Source of the DNA: Eurosta solidaginis
Taxonomy: Eukaryota > Arthropoda > Insecta > Diptera > Tephritidae
Length of the DNA: 64,000 nucleotides
Direction: 5' to 3'
NCBI RefSeq assembly: GCF_040869045.1
Contig: NC_090323.1
Coordinates: 266,046,392-266,110,391 of the forward strand
A model generated the notes under the pieces. The model was not told the origin of the DNA. It made no database searches and saw nothing but the letters and a program-made list of their open reading frames with translations. The translations under genes and the position numbers were made by a program. This document shows, piece after piece, positions 42,201 through 55,475 of the stretch (positions are counted from its first letter, which is position 1; each line of letters begins with the position of its first letter).

Positions 42201-44269
42201 AGAACAATATATGTTGAGTTTGGTCATAAGGCTAGAAGTATTTCATGTTGTAATAATGTTATAAAGCAAATACTTTTTTTGCTATCATATAGATCCGTAC
42301 ACACTGATGAAATTTTTCCTTACCACTACCTCTTTTGCCACAATACCTACCTCTTAACGCTTGGTTTACATAGGAAAATGTTGGATATAGAGATCGTGTA
42401 CCGTCAATCCCGAATTATCGTATTTCATGCCTTCCCGATACTCATCCGCAATTTCATGATATTGCTACAAATTGTCAGTCATCACACTGACGTCAACGTG
42501 ATATCCTGAAGATCCAGCCATTTAGTTCCGTAGACTAAAACTATGTAATTTCCTCTTAGGAGCTCCGTCATTCTGATGCAATGAAAAAATAGCCCCACAA
42601 TTACCGCCTGAAAAATTTAAGCAAAGTCAACGGACTTATTTCATATACAAAAAGGAAATAAGTTTCACGCACAAAGAATAACCAGACCGCAGGCATGATG
42701 ATCCTGTGTTTTTTTTTTCATATTTCAGAATGGCCTGAATGTTGTAGTTTTTATGATGCTGAAAAAGTCAATGTTGCAGAAAAATTAAAGAGGCAACACT
42801 TTAAGCTGCGGATAAATAAGGAAAGTTGTGAGGGCAAGTATTATCAAATGCCACTCCATTTCCACATTTCTGGTCTTATAGCATCATGGTGTTATATAAT
42901 AATTTAGTAAACGACATTTTTCTTCATAAATATCCCAACTACCCTTTTCCGAATGACTCTATAATAAAAGCCGTATACCTCGTTTCGTTAGACAAAAATG
43001 CATAACAACAATAAGTATTAATAAAAATTAAATTTTACGCACATACATAGATAAAGATTTATGTGTTTGTAGGTTGCGTATGTAATTTGCATTGAATACG
43101 TGATACAAAAAGTAGTAAAATATTCAAAAATGTTACTCATACGCTCTGTAGTACACACAAAAAAGGTGCACCCTATAGAATTGCAATAACAATGAGGTCG
43201 TTGCCACAAACCAATAATTGTTTAGTTAAATATTGCAAAAACGTGTTTCAAAGACCGCACGCATCCGACTCATGCTTAGCACAAGCATACATACATACAC
43301 ACAACTAAGAACATATAAGCATAATTTCAGACGCTCAACGTCCGGTGGGAGTGATTGCGTGTGTGGTAGCAGCCACAAAACATGCTCGTAAGCTTATATG
43401 AACATATGCATGTATGTCAGTGTGTATGTATGCGTATGCCCATATGAGCAAAAGTGTTATTAACAAACATTTGATGGCCTCATTTATTTTTTCTGCACGC
43501 TTTCGAGGTTTACGTTTTATTTGTTGCCATTAACATTCGCATTTCTTTTCTCAACGAAAGGTGCGAACGAATGCTTTGTGATTTTCGGCGCATGCAAAAG
43601 GTTAGCCAAAAATAATGTGAAATATGGGTAACTTAAAGCAGTTAGTGGATATATTTCCATAGACACAAGTATTAAATTTAGATAAAAAGCAGAAAAACGA
43701 AGTGTGTCTAACATAAATTACTCATACATAACATACACACATATGTATGCATGTTGAAAATTATATCTAGACATCCTTTAACAATTCGTTCGGTTGTACG
43801 CCTTTTTTTGGTAAAAATGTGCCAACGCGCTATTATTGCTCGCTTGCTGAAGTTATCACTCCATCTGTTTTGTGCAGTTTTCGTTCTCAACCATATGCAA
43901 CTGATTTATTGCAACCAAAACTAAACCGCCAATATGTAGCCACCACTAATACTTGGTTATTGCAATGGATATTCGTATATTTTGGCAATGTGTTTAGTGG
44001 CACACTCAGTGCATATGTGGCATAATGCAAAAAGTGTTCATGGTAGGTAACGGATTTTGTTCCAAATTTGGGCTTCCGTATCTTATCTTATACATATATA
44101 TTAGACTGGTTCGGAAAAAATGTTGTAAAAGTCCACTCCTAAATATAAAGCTTATATTAAAAGGGTTTTTGGAAACAATTAAAAAAATTTTTTTTATTCT
44201 TTGAAATACAGTCGAAATTATTTTTTCTCCCACCTTTACATTAAGTCGCTTTCATGTTTGTCCCCTCAT
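42201..44269. other. Non-coding DNA, no gene recognised
   Basis: Contains ACATACATAC/CATATGTATG simple sequence (43280-43440, 43720-43750). The small open frames lack coding features. Confidence 0.4.
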
Positions 44270-45160
44270 TTCCATACGAATTTTTGACCCACGGGAAAGT
44301 CTTTTTTTGGTAACTTCCCGTTGAGCTCGGCACTTGATACTTAGAACATAGTTCAGACCAGGGAGACGTTACAATGCAAGTGAAAAAACCGCTAGGTGGC
44401 GCACGGATCGATATATACAGAAAATTTATTTTAAAATGGAAATTTTGCGATCCACTTTTAACTAACTTCTCGGTGATCAAGAGACTGAGAAAACTTAACA
44501 CATGGTTTGCGAGTCGATGGCATTACAATTCGTGGACAACAAAATGCCGCCAAGTGGCAGACGAATCGAGATAAACGAAAATCCCTGAAAAAACGCAGGG
44601 AATCTTGCGATCGATTTTTAAGTAACTTCCCGGTGAGCTAGAGACTTGAAACTTGGACCGTGAGTCAGAACCCGGTGACAATGCAATATTTATCAAACAA
44701 ATTCCGCTAGGTGGCGCATGGATCGAGATATTAGGCAAATTTATTTTAATTTGGGAATTTCTCAATCCATTTTTAACTAACTTCCCGGTCACCTAGAGAC
44801 TTGTAATTCAGCACATATTTCGAGACCCGGTGAAAATACAATTTACATTAAACAAAATTCCGCTAGGTGGCGCGCGAAGTGAGATAACTACAAATCCTTG
44901 AAAAACGAGGGGAATCTTGCGATCGATTTTTAAGTAACTTCCCGGTGAGCTAGAGACTTGAAACTTGGACCGTGGGTCAGAACCCGTTGACAATGCAACA
45001 TTTTATCAAAAAAAATCCGCTAGGTGGCGCATGGGTGGGAATTTTGCAATCGATTTTTAACTCTAGAGACTTGAAACCTGAAATATAGTTTAAAACTCGG
45101 TGACAGTGCCATGTTTGATAAACAAATTTGAGCTACGTAACGCACAAGTCGAACTATTTA
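44270..45160 (+). repeat. Satellite-like tandem array, ~156-bp units
   Basis: CCGCTAGGTGGCGC or its variants occur near 44390, 44549, 44705, 44860 and 45017, a spacing of 155-158 bp. Each unit also has TTTTTAAGTAACTTCCCGGTG, split here as TTTTTAAGTAAC and TTCCCGGTGAGCTAGAG, and GACTTGAAACTTGGA. Same family as the copia target site. Confidence 0.85.
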
Positions 45161-45544
45161 GAAGATTAGGCCATACCTTCATGGCTAGTCTCCTGTGTGT
45201 TGCAGGCGTTGTAGAATTCCACCTCGTTGAGGCCTAACTCAATGCACGTCCTTGCATACTTTTAGGCGTACGCGACTGTCACCACCATTGTTTTAGACTT
45301 TCAGGCGTATGCGAATTTCATCGCGATTTTCAGCTGTGCTTTTGTTATGACGCGAGGTGGAATTCTGTTGTTATCGCCAGTGTTGTCAGCGAAAATTCCA
45401 GTAATTCTCTTAAATCTTGCCATTTTGAACAAATAAATAAAGATAAGAATTTTCACTTAGAAATTACTTAAATTACTAATCAAAGTTGCAATTGCCTTTT
45501 TGTAGGCATTACTAAACAATTGAATATAAAAAGAGGATACAAAC
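45161..45544. other. Non-coding DNA, nothing recognised
   Basis: No feature beyond CGTATGCGAATTTCATCG-like sequence. Not assigned. Confidence 0.35.
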
Positions 45545-45916
45545 ATTTTAAGGACTACTTTTATATAAATGACCAAAAAATAAAAGGCAATTTTTCCTTT
45601 AACACAGAGATAGTCTTGTTGAATTTTGACTAAAACTTTAACAATAGCTCTTGTAAAAGAATTTTGGGATTTAAAATTATACAGGTAGAGCGCGCGTTTA
45701 AATTTTAAATAATCAATTAGTTAATCCCAAGTACATGGTTTGCCTTAAACTGAAAGATTGCGATCCACCTTTATAGTTTTAAATCCCAAAATTCTTTTAC
45801 AAGAGCTATTGTTAAAGTTTTAGTCAAAATTCAACAAGACTATATCTATATCAAAGGAAAAATTGCCTTCTATTTTTTGGTCCATTTACATATGTATATA
45901 AGGTACTCCTTAAAAT
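45545..45916. mobile_element. Foldback MITE 2
   Basis: The left arm 45545-45681 (ATTTTAAGGA...TTAAAATTATA) and right arm 45772-45916 are imperfect reverse complements of about 140 bp, with a 90-bp loop. Shared pieces include AACAATAGCTCTTGTAAAAG and its reverse. No coding capacity. Confidence 0.85.
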
Positions 45917-45999
45917 TTTTTTATCGCCTTGTTATTTATTGTATTTTGGTTATTTGATATCCGATTTTTAAAACTAATATTGAAGTTGGCGTTAGAAAG

Positions 46000-47060
46000 A
46001 TCTCAAACGTGTTCTAGCTAGAGCCGGTCATTTACAAAGAAAATGCTCAACATTATCTTTTGCAGGTACGTCTTTCCAACTTCTGCAGTGGTCTTTATGC
46101 GAAATATCCATTTTTTTCGATTAGGTGTCTAAAGCCGAATGGCCGGAACAGACCGCTTTAATTCAAGGGATCCCGGCCCTACCCAATCGACTGCTTTCAA
46201 TGTAGTCTGCCCATGATGGTCTTGAAATGATGATCTTGAAATTTCAGAGCCCTTGGTGCTTTACTACAATTGTTGAGCTTTGTTTACATAAAAATTTCGA
46301 ATTTCCCCCTACCTATCTCTACTTAGGCGTTGATTATTCTCTAACATCCCTCTAATGAGCACCCTACATGTCATTCCTTTCATATCCTTTCATTCGATTC
46401 CCATTTGTCCCGGAATCAAGATAATGCATATTCCCAAACAGTCAGTTAATGTAGCTATAAGTGGCTTGCATGCCCTACTAGCGTTGACCTAGTCTATGGT
46501 GCAGCTAGCGCCTTTACTAGCTACTTTGCTACTTAGGTTCCGGACTTCGTATGATTTGCAGGCCTGCCAAATCGTGAGGAAATCTACTTGAAACAGACTT
46601 CAGTGTGATGTTAGTTTGAACTACAGGGAATTCTCAAAGATCCCAGCCCCCATATGTTAGTCCATTTGGAAACATGCCTGTATTCCAATCATTTTCACTT
46701 GGAACGGTAGTGTTAACACCGCCATTAGACTACAGTCTGTGGGGATAATAATCCAAACTCGTTCTTGGACTCACGCTTTCAAGCTGAGTTCAAAATCGAT
46801 TGTTAGTACCAGATGTTTGATACTACGGCATAGTGTTAATTAATGGCAGTTTAGTCTTGGTAATCCAAGGTGGATAGTTTGTACTTCCTCCTGAAGAGTA
46901 GTAGGTCAGTTTTATACGGATTTAGCCCCTCTTAGTTTTACCAACCTTCTTTTCATGATTTATCTCATCACTGAAAGCGATGAACCCAAAATCAGGATAA
47001 CCACATCGTAAGCGTACGCCTTGGTTTTCAGCCAGAAGGCGCGGAGTCTATGCATGGTAT
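46000..47060 (-). pseudogene. R1-like LINE remnant (RT and C-terminal cysteine region)
   Basis: Minus-strand fragments in order: AYAYDVVIL at about 46985-47015 (a decayed AYADDVVIL catalytic block, first D replaced by Y), then LNPYKTDLLLFRRKYK (about 46880-46930), and near the end VEHFLCK*PALART (about 46020-46060), the usual Cys-His tail. Stops and frameshifts throughout. Confidence 0.7.
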
Positions 47061-48163
47061 GAGTAGCTTGCTAAATTGAAAAAAAAAAAATTTATTAATC
47101 GTATTCTCACTAAGTTTTTTTCTCAAACTCTACAAATATTCACAACTTTTTGTTAACATATGCATACTAAGCTTAACAAAGCACTTTCTGTTTCGGTGTC
47201 GCCCGGCTTTCTATAATTCCCTAGCACTCGCAAACTTTTTAATTTATGTGTGAGTACAATTTGATAAAATCGAATGACTTTCACAGAGTAACAAATTTCA
47301 AACTTAAATAAAAGTCACTTAATTAATTGCATGGTTTTTACGTCATATAAAATTTAATAGAAATTACTTTGACATGAACCATGACTTGAATAATAATGTA
47401 ATTACAATAACAAAAAACTGCCACGCTACTCATTCAACTCACAACAATTTTGCATCTATAACCATACAATTCTTAACCACAAACAAATACAAATGCACGC
47501 AAATTTGTATGGGAGCGGTATTTAAGAACATATATATGTATTTGTACGTACACTACACATATATAAATAAGAAATAAACAAATGTGTGTGTGTCTGTATT
47601 TAGAGTACTTTTGATTCCTTCTCTATTTTGACTTTTTATTCATGAATAGCAAGTTACATTAAAAGATTTTTAAAAAGTTAATTAAAAACTGTTTTGTCTG
47701 ACAAACCACACTCATTAAAATGTTGTGTGCGTATTTACATTCTAACAACAGCGGCGCATACACATACATACATACAATTCAAATGCAAGTACTTGCTAAC
47801 TTGGCCGGAAACAAGTATTAACTTTATATTACAATTCATTCGGCATTGTTGCGATTTAAGAGATTTGCATATGATTTTTTCTGTGTGGAAGTTGAAAACG
47901 AACGGCGTCAGATATGTAAATCCATCGTTCATTCGCCTCTAATTTCAATGGTGGCAGCTACGTTTATGCGCATTTCCAACACACAGCTGCTTTCACAACG
48001 CTAATATAATAGTCTGATAGATTGAGTGTACCCAGTGGAGTTGCTGGTTGGTGAAAAGTGATTTGTTTTGTTGGCAGAAAAAATTAAAATATTCGTTTTA
48101 GTATTACGGGTTTTTGATCGGTAAAAACTAATATGTTACACTTCGGTTGTTATTCCAAAAATA
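47061..48163. other. AT-rich DNA with simple repeats, no gene recognised
   Basis: ACATATATATGTATTTGTACG and CATACATACATAC type simple sequence. The frames at 47374-47577 and 47694-47942 are unsupported. Confidence 0.4.
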
Positions 48164-48970
48164 AACAAGTAAGGACGGGACTGTCTTCGGCTGTGCCGAA
48201 GACTTCATACCTTTCATGAATGGGGCTGAACAATAATCTTATCCCGTTCGTAATCTCCAAATAATCTGATGTATAAGATAAGAAATATATAGATGTACAT
48301 ACCTAAATGATTTTTAAGATAAATATAAAATAAAAAATGGCAAAAAAACCCCTTATCTGAACGATCGGTTGTATGGGATATCTATTATATATAGCTCCGA
48401 TCGAAGGGATTTTTGCAGGAAATCTTCTATGATATATTAGAACAAATATCACCAAGTTTCACGTTTTTTTATTGGAAACTAAGGGAGAAATGGCCAAAAA
48501 TCTTTCTATCTGAACGATCGCTTGTATGGGATATATACTATATATAGCTCCGATCAAAGTGATTTTTTCAGGATATCTTCTGCGACATATTAGAATATAT
48601 ACCACCGAGTTTCACGTTTATACTTTTTAAATTGCGGCAGGAATGACCAAAATCGTCTTATCTGAAAGATCGGTTGTATGGGAGATATATGTTATAGTGG
48701 TCCAATCCTACCGGATCCGACAAATGTCTAATATAATACAAAAATACATCCTTGTTTCAAATTTCATTGAGATATCTCAAAATTTGAGGGACTTGTTTGC
48801 GTTCAAACAGACAGACGGACGGACTGACAGAAGGACATGGCTATATCAACTCAGTTCGTTGCCCTGATCAATTCGGTATACTTAATGGTGAGTCTATCTT
48901 CTATATTTCTCAACGTTACAAATATCGGACCAAAGTTAATATACCATTTCATGTTCATGAAGGGTATACA
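48164..48970 (-). repeat. Paired-hairpin repeat, type II, apparently complete
   Basis: Read on the minus strand, the 5' end is a stem TTCATG/CATGAA with a 2-nt loop (48948-48961) followed by ATGGTATATTAACTTTGG. The GTCCGTCCGTCTG box is at about 48808-48822. Three GATCGGTTGTATGGGA modules follow. The 3' end is the 9-bp stem (48183-48203), 8 nt, and CCTTACTTGTT (complement of 48164-48174). About 807 bp. Its 5' part is included in the adjoining tandem duplication. Confidence 0.75.
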
Positions 48971-50508
48971 AAAAAAGATTTTTGAGTACCTTAACTACAG
49001 AAAACCATTTTTAGGGTTTTACTTGAATTTTAAAAACAACTTTTCTCTGAAATTTCTCCCATACAACTTTTTTTGGGCTGTTTTAAATCAAGGTTATCAT
49101 CATGCGTTGGTTTAGTTACGCTTCAATAGCCTGCCAGTGTGCAAGTATTTCCACCACCTGGTTTCTTCTACAAATTTTTGCGTTTTAGCGCTGCCTCCTC
49201 CTTGTTTTTTATTTATTGACCCTCGCTGTTGCCTTCGTTCCGTAAAAGTGTATTTTACCCTCGGATCATATCCCCTCCAACTCAGCACGATTTCTGCTTT
49301 TCAGCCTTAAGTTTTTGAAAAATCGCAGATAAATACTCTGCTTGTTATTTACGTATGATTTTATCAATGGATCCGTTGATTGTCCACTTAGAACTTGATT
49401 TAATATTTCTTGGAGTTGTCGTCGTAGTGTTTATCCATTTTATTGTAAAAATTTTAAAACCAACTATTCCAGTAATGCCCCCATCCCTCCTGCTCTTCGT
49501 GAGTTTAACTCTATCAGTAGTGTTGTAACTCAAGACTTTTCTGCTCCAAAAGCGAAACTGCTGATTATTTTAAACACTGCTTTCTAAGTACCCTGTATCC
49601 TTTTTCAAATATGTATTATTATTATTAAGCTAGTTGATTTCCTATATAAACATGGCCATAAGAAACTTTAGATCTCACAATCATCTTGATTGTTCCACAG
49701 CAAGTTCATTGACCTTATCTCATATTCCTTAAAATTCCTCAGGAGATAACCCAGCAGTGGTCATACGGAGCTGTCTGCCTCGCTTATGTATGTTTCGGAA
49801 CTTTTAATAGCCATCTCATCTGCAAATCATTCCTTTTAATATCGCTGTTGCACAGGGACCCAGCAAAGGGAGATATTGACATGTCTCATGGATGCTAGCA
49901 CGGTTCAACACAAAACATGGTGTCGAGTTTTATCATGTTGGATTCTAATGCCTTTAAGGCGACTAGGTTGTCGCCAAAAACATTGGTATCTGAAACGGAA
50001 CAGTACTAGATCAGCATGACTGCTCTCTCTATAGCATAGACCTCCATCTGGAAGACACTGAATAAGTCAGGAGGTAGGTAGGATTAATTTACCTGCAGAT
50101 ACTTTGAATTCATGCCAGCCCCAGCTCCCTTTCCTCTTTCAGCAGTCTGTGTAGATTATAATGCCTCCACCACTGCCTGTGTCTGCCTTCCATTCCTCAC
50201 TTGAAGGATATCTCCACCTGAAAGTCAAAAAGCGCCGTGACCGTGGTTGGTGGCAGACCTTAGGCCAGTTATGATTGCGTTTAACCTTATCATGGCATCC
50301 AATATCGTCGCGCACCAATACTTGGTTTATTTCCACATGTTGGATTCTCTCAATCGTCGACCCCCTTTTTAATATAATTTAATTTATTTGGATTAAAGTC
50401 GACACAGACACAATGCGGTCGACTACTAAGATATATAAAATATAAACTTAATGTTACAATTAAAAATAATTTAATTCAACCATACATATGAAAGAAAGTA
50501 CAAAATAT
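48757..50508. repeat. Tandem segmental duplication, copy A (1752 bp)
   Basis: Identical to 50513-52264 at an offset of 1756 except for one base that I found (A at 49800, G at 51556). It starts inside a paired-hairpin repeat and ends with the LINE 3' UTR, stopping exactly before the LINE stop codon. A 4-nt filler, AGGC, joins the copies. Confidence 0.93.
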
Positions 50509-50512
50509 AGGC

Positions 50513-52264
50513 TCAAATTTCATTGAGATATCTCAAAATTTGAGGGACTTGTTTGCGTTCAAACAGACAGACGGACGGACTGACAGAAGGACATGGCTAT
50601 ATCAACTCAGTTCGTTGCCCTGATCAATTCGGTATACTTAATGGTGAGTCTATCTTCTATATTTCTCAACGTTACAAATATCGGACCAAAGTTAATATAC
50701 CATTTCATGTTCATGAAGGGTATACAAAAAAAGATTTTTGAGTACCTTAACTACAGAAAACCATTTTTAGGGTTTTACTTGAATTTTAAAAACAACTTTT
50801 CTCTGAAATTTCTCCCATACAACTTTTTTTGGGCTGTTTTAAATCAAGGTTATCATCATGCGTTGGTTTAGTTACGCTTCAATAGCCTGCCAGTGTGCAA
50901 GTATTTCCACCACCTGGTTTCTTCTACAAATTTTTGCGTTTTAGCGCTGCCTCCTCCTTGTTTTTTATTTATTGACCCTCGCTGTTGCCTTCGTTCCGTA
51001 AAAGTGTATTTTACCCTCGGATCATATCCCCTCCAACTCAGCACGATTTCTGCTTTTCAGCCTTAAGTTTTTGAAAAATCGCAGATAAATACTCTGCTTG
51101 TTATTTACGTATGATTTTATCAATGGATCCGTTGATTGTCCACTTAGAACTTGATTTAATATTTCTTGGAGTTGTCGTCGTAGTGTTTATCCATTTTATT
51201 GTAAAAATTTTAAAACCAACTATTCCAGTAATGCCCCCATCCCTCCTGCTCTTCGTGAGTTTAACTCTATCAGTAGTGTTGTAACTCAAGACTTTTCTGC
51301 TCCAAAAGCGAAACTGCTGATTATTTTAAACACTGCTTTCTAAGTACCCTGTATCCTTTTTCAAATATGTATTATTATTATTAAGCTAGTTGATTTCCTA
51401 TATAAACATGGCCATAAGAAACTTTAGATCTCACAATCATCTTGATTGTTCCACAGCAAGTTCATTGACCTTATCTCATATTCCTTAAAATTCCTCAGGA
51501 GATAACCCAGCAGTGGTCATACGGAGCTGTCTGCCTCGCTTATGTATGTTTCGGAGCTTTTAATAGCCATCTCATCTGCAAATCATTCCTTTTAATATCG
51601 CTGTTGCACAGGGACCCAGCAAAGGGAGATATTGACATGTCTCATGGATGCTAGCACGGTTCAACACAAAACATGGTGTCGAGTTTTATCATGTTGGATT
51701 CTAATGCCTTTAAGGCGACTAGGTTGTCGCCAAAAACATTGGTATCTGAAACGGAACAGTACTAGATCAGCATGACTGCTCTCTCTATAGCATAGACCTC
51801 CATCTGGAAGACACTGAATAAGTCAGGAGGTAGGTAGGATTAATTTACCTGCAGATACTTTGAATTCATGCCAGCCCCAGCTCCCTTTCCTCTTTCAGCA
51901 GTCTGTGTAGATTATAATGCCTCCACCACTGCCTGTGTCTGCCTTCCATTCCTCACTTGAAGGATATCTCCACCTGAAAGTCAAAAAGCGCCGTGACCGT
52001 GGTTGGTGGCAGACCTTAGGCCAGTTATGATTGCGTTTAACCTTATCATGGCATCCAATATCGTCGCGCACCAATACTTGGTTTATTTCCACATGTTGGA
52101 TTCTCTCAATCGTCGACCCCCTTTTTAATATAATTTAATTTATTTGGATTAAAGTCGACACAGACACAATGCGGTCGACTACTAAGATATATAAAATATA
52201 AACTTAATGTTACAATTAAAAATAATTTAATTCAACCATACATATGAAAGAAAGTACAAAATAT
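50513..52264. repeat. Tandem segmental duplication, copy B (1752 bp)
   Basis: Second copy, contiguous with the LINE body on its right. The copy carries the truncated 5' part of the paired-hairpin repeat, about 1.4 kb of unassigned DNA and the LINE 3' UTR (52123-52263). The frames within it are not genes. Confidence 0.93.
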
Positions 52265-55167
52265 CAGGCTAGACGTGACAGTATTGAATTATGTAACTCG
52301 GAAAACGAACATTCAAAACTGATGCAGTTATACAAGTTGTTGTAGTGCGAACACCAGCTTCGCAGTGGATTATTTTTGGCAAAATTTTGCCGGCAAAGTG
52401 GTAAATAAAAAGGCACAAAGTGCCTGGGCGTTCTACCAGGAACAGCAAAATTTATTCGACTAACAAGATCAGATGAATCGATCTCGCCCATAATGAGCTT
52501 GTGAATGAACATTACCCTGAGTAAAGTTCTTCGATTTTCTAAAGTTGGTAGATTTATAAGGAGAAGCCTATTTCTATATGGTGGCAAATGCACACTAGAA
52601 TCCCAGTTAAGATCACGTAGTGCAAATATAATGAATTGCTTCTGTACTGACTCAATACGCTTTAAAAAGTTTTGATACCCTGGGCACCAGACACACGAAC
52701 AATACTTTAAGATTGGTCGTACCAACGATGTGTAGAGGGTCTTAGTCAGATATGGATCATTAAACTCCTTAGCCTATCGCTTCACAAAACCGAGTATACC
52801 CGTTGCTTTGCTTACCATTGATGAAATATGCGTATTAAAAGTCAGTTTAGGATCAAAAAGAACGCATAGATCACTTACGACAGAAATACGCTCCAAAGGC
52901 GTGCTGTTTAACGTATACGATGTCAAACTTGGCTTCACTCGGTGAAATGTCATTAGTTTGCACCTCGAGCAATTCAAAACTAGTAAATTTGCAGTACACC
53001 AGCATTGAAATGAGTCCAAGTCTGCATGAAGAAACTCCACACGGGAAGACTCCGAAGGCAAGTATGAGTAACAAAGTTTAACATCATCCGCATACATAAG
53101 AGTTCGGGAATATATGAGAGTTTGTGGTAAGTCATTTATAAACAAGGTAAAAAGTAACGGATCCAAATGACTACCCTGAGGCACACCAGACGTTATATCA
53201 AACAACCTAGACTGTTTTTAAACAAAACTTGTTGAGTCCGATTCGCGAGATAGTAAGTCAAGTTTGTAAACTAAAAGCTCATGATTGACAGAGTCAAACG
53301 CTTTACTGAAGTCGGTGTGAATCACATCCGTTTGCCTATTGTTTAAAAATCTATCCATTAAAAAAGAAGTAAACTGTAGCAAGTTGGTAGTAGTTGATCT
53401 ACGCGGCACAAAACCATGCTGGCAGGGCGATAATATGGAGCTACACATGTGTTGAAGTTGACATGTAATTATTCACTCAAATGTTTCGGGAATAGCTGAA
53501 AGCTTAGCTATATCTCTATAGTTCTCGATACTAGACCTACTACCTTTTTTGTGCAAAGGTATAATAAATGATTTCTTCCAAATCAATGGAAAAGTGGCAG
53601 ATTCCACAGATAATTGGAATAATTTATGTATCGGCTCAGATAAGTTAACTGCACAGTATTTGAGTACACAACTAGGAACACCATCTGGACCCGGAGAATA
53701 AATCGGTTTCCAACCGAGAAGGCTCTGAAGAACAGTATTCTTATCAATTACTGCATTAGGAATGCAACTAAAACTTTCCAAGTTGTAGGAGTGTTGACCG
53801 GGTTGAAAACGTTTAGATGAGTAGGTCGACTTGAAGAATTCTGCAAATAATTCCGCAATATCATTATCCGAACTAGCATTCTTGCAACCAAAAGAAAAGG
53901 TAGCTGGAAAACCAGATGTTCTCCTCTTGGAATTAACAAAACTGTAAAATCTTTTCGGATTGTTGAAAAATTGAAATTTACAACTGCTTAAGTACAACTT
54001 ATAACATTGTTGGTTTAGACAATGAAAGTTGCAACGAGCAACCGAATATTTAGAAAAATCGGCAGAAAATCCTGATCTCTTGAAACGTTTGTAAAGCCTA
54101 GATTTAACATTATTGAGTCTTATAAGTTGTCTTGTGAACAAAGGTGGTTTACTTGTTCCAGCACTAACACACCGAAGGGGAACACAGCTTTCAAAGAAGC
54201 CATCAAGAATACCGTAAAATAATGAAGTCGCTGAGTCGACGTCATAACTCGAATAAAGATCTGACCAGTCATGACTAGCAATCAATTCGTTGAGCTTTAT
54301 GAAGTCCGCCTTATAAAAACATCTTGAGCGGGATCGAGATTTTAATTTTATAAAGCACAGCTCCTTAGGAGGCTGAACAATATCAATTGCTATTTCAAGC
54401 GTAGGATGTAAGGGCTCTTCTTGAAAAGATAAAGGAGAAATACGATTGAGAGCAATACCCACTGATTCATCCATAAATACCAGGTCAAGAATCTTGTTTT
54501 TAAAATTTAAAACATTGTTGATCTGTACGAGAGATGTATCTAAAATATTCTTAACGAAATCATGCTGACAGGTGGGAGTTAAAGTGTTTGAGTCGCTCAA
54601 GCTAATCCAATTTACCGATGGCAAGTTGAAATCACCAAGAACGACTAAGCGATATTTGTCTCGCAACTGAGAGTACAAGTTTCGAATAGCTAAATTATGG
54701 CAATTGTAAACATATATATCCGACCGGGGCGGAATATATGAGCAACAAATATATAAGCTAAAACATCGCAGTGAAATCTTTACTGCTATAAACTCAATAT
54801 CAAATGCGTTGTCCGACAACAGCAACTCGGATGAAAGGCTTGAGTCCACAGTAATAAGAACACCGCCTGCTCCAAATATACGATCACGCCGGTAAACGAC
54901 GTAGTTACTTGAAAAAAGTTCAGCGTTAAAATTGTCAGGTTTTAACCAGGTCTCGGTGAGAGCAACAACCTGCGCTGTAAAAGCGAAACTGTTAAGAAAA
55001 AAGGTATTTAATTTAGATCGTAAACCACGAACATTTTGGTAATGAACGACTATAGAGAGTGAGTCGGTGACTACTTTTTTGCTGTACCCGCGGTGAAGGT
55101 CATAGAGTTTTTTGGCAATATATTGGTATTTTTCTTGTACAAATGCACCACAGAATGCTCCGGCCAA
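52264..55167 (-). pseudogene. LINE ORF2 (endonuclease and reverse transcriptase) with three stops
   Basis: One frame of about 968 codons. The N-terminal APE-type endonuclease shows YQNVRGLRSKL, ALTETWL and VVLGDFNLPSVNW. Reverse transcriptase shows YSPGPDGVPS, DFSKAFDSVNHELL, SGVPQGSHLDPLLF and the catalytic MYADDVKL, and a thumb region follows. In-frame stops are TGA at 53473-53475, TAA at 53218-53220 and TAG at 52774-52776. The last is where W is usual (R-W-A-K-E-F), so probably TGG to TAG. The stretch before the second stop looks about 15 residues short. It cannot make a functional protein. Confidence 0.93.
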
Positions 55168-55475
55168 AAAGAACTGTCAAGAACACTATCAACATAAAAG
55201 TGTGGCACAGTTATTTTAAAAGATGAAATTTCCCTTTCATATTTAAAGTTAAATTTGAAAACTTCTACACTAGAATTTTTAACATTAAGTTTAAAGCATA
55301 TATAATTTGAATTTCGCGGCCAATCTCTGCACGAAAATTTCGCCTTCCTCTTGGTCTTCATATAATTATTCGTCTTTGCCATCGTCGTCATGCGTTCTCT
55401 TTCGCTTGGTCTTCGCCTACTACTATTATGAAAAGGTATTTTCTGGAAATGGATTAAGGTACCAACGTCGAACAT
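55071..55475 (-). pseudogene. LINE ORF1 C-terminal fragment
   Basis: 134 codons. CRDWPRNSNYICFKL and ISSFKITVPHFY then DSSFWPEHSVVHLY are typical of the C-terminal end of insect jockey/CR1 ORF1 proteins, which bind the element's RNA. The stop at 55071-55073 overlaps the ORF2 frame by 97 nt. The first 30 or so residues are not homologous and the zinc-finger region is absent. Confidence 0.7.

Larger units (their letters stand above)
52123..55475 (-). mobile_element. Jockey/CR1-type LINE, 5'-truncated and inactive
   Basis: Minus-strand element with the C-terminal part of ORF1 (55475-55071), ORF2 (55167-52264) and a 3' UTR with AATAAA ending near 52123. ORF2 is a single frame interrupted by three stops. 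The 5' end is lost or not recognisable beyond 55475. The last 140 bp of the 3' UTR is duplicated at 50367-50508. Confidence 0.88.

Noticed and set aside
48797..50871. Paired identical frames (62 and 92 codons) in both copies of the duplication
   Set aside because: They lie in the paired-hairpin repeat. Their identity reflects the duplication and not coding constraint.
52264..55167. Functional LINE ORF2 or domesticated reverse transcriptase
   Set aside because: Three in-frame stops and a likely short deletion before the second one. No sign of purifying selection can be judged from one copy.
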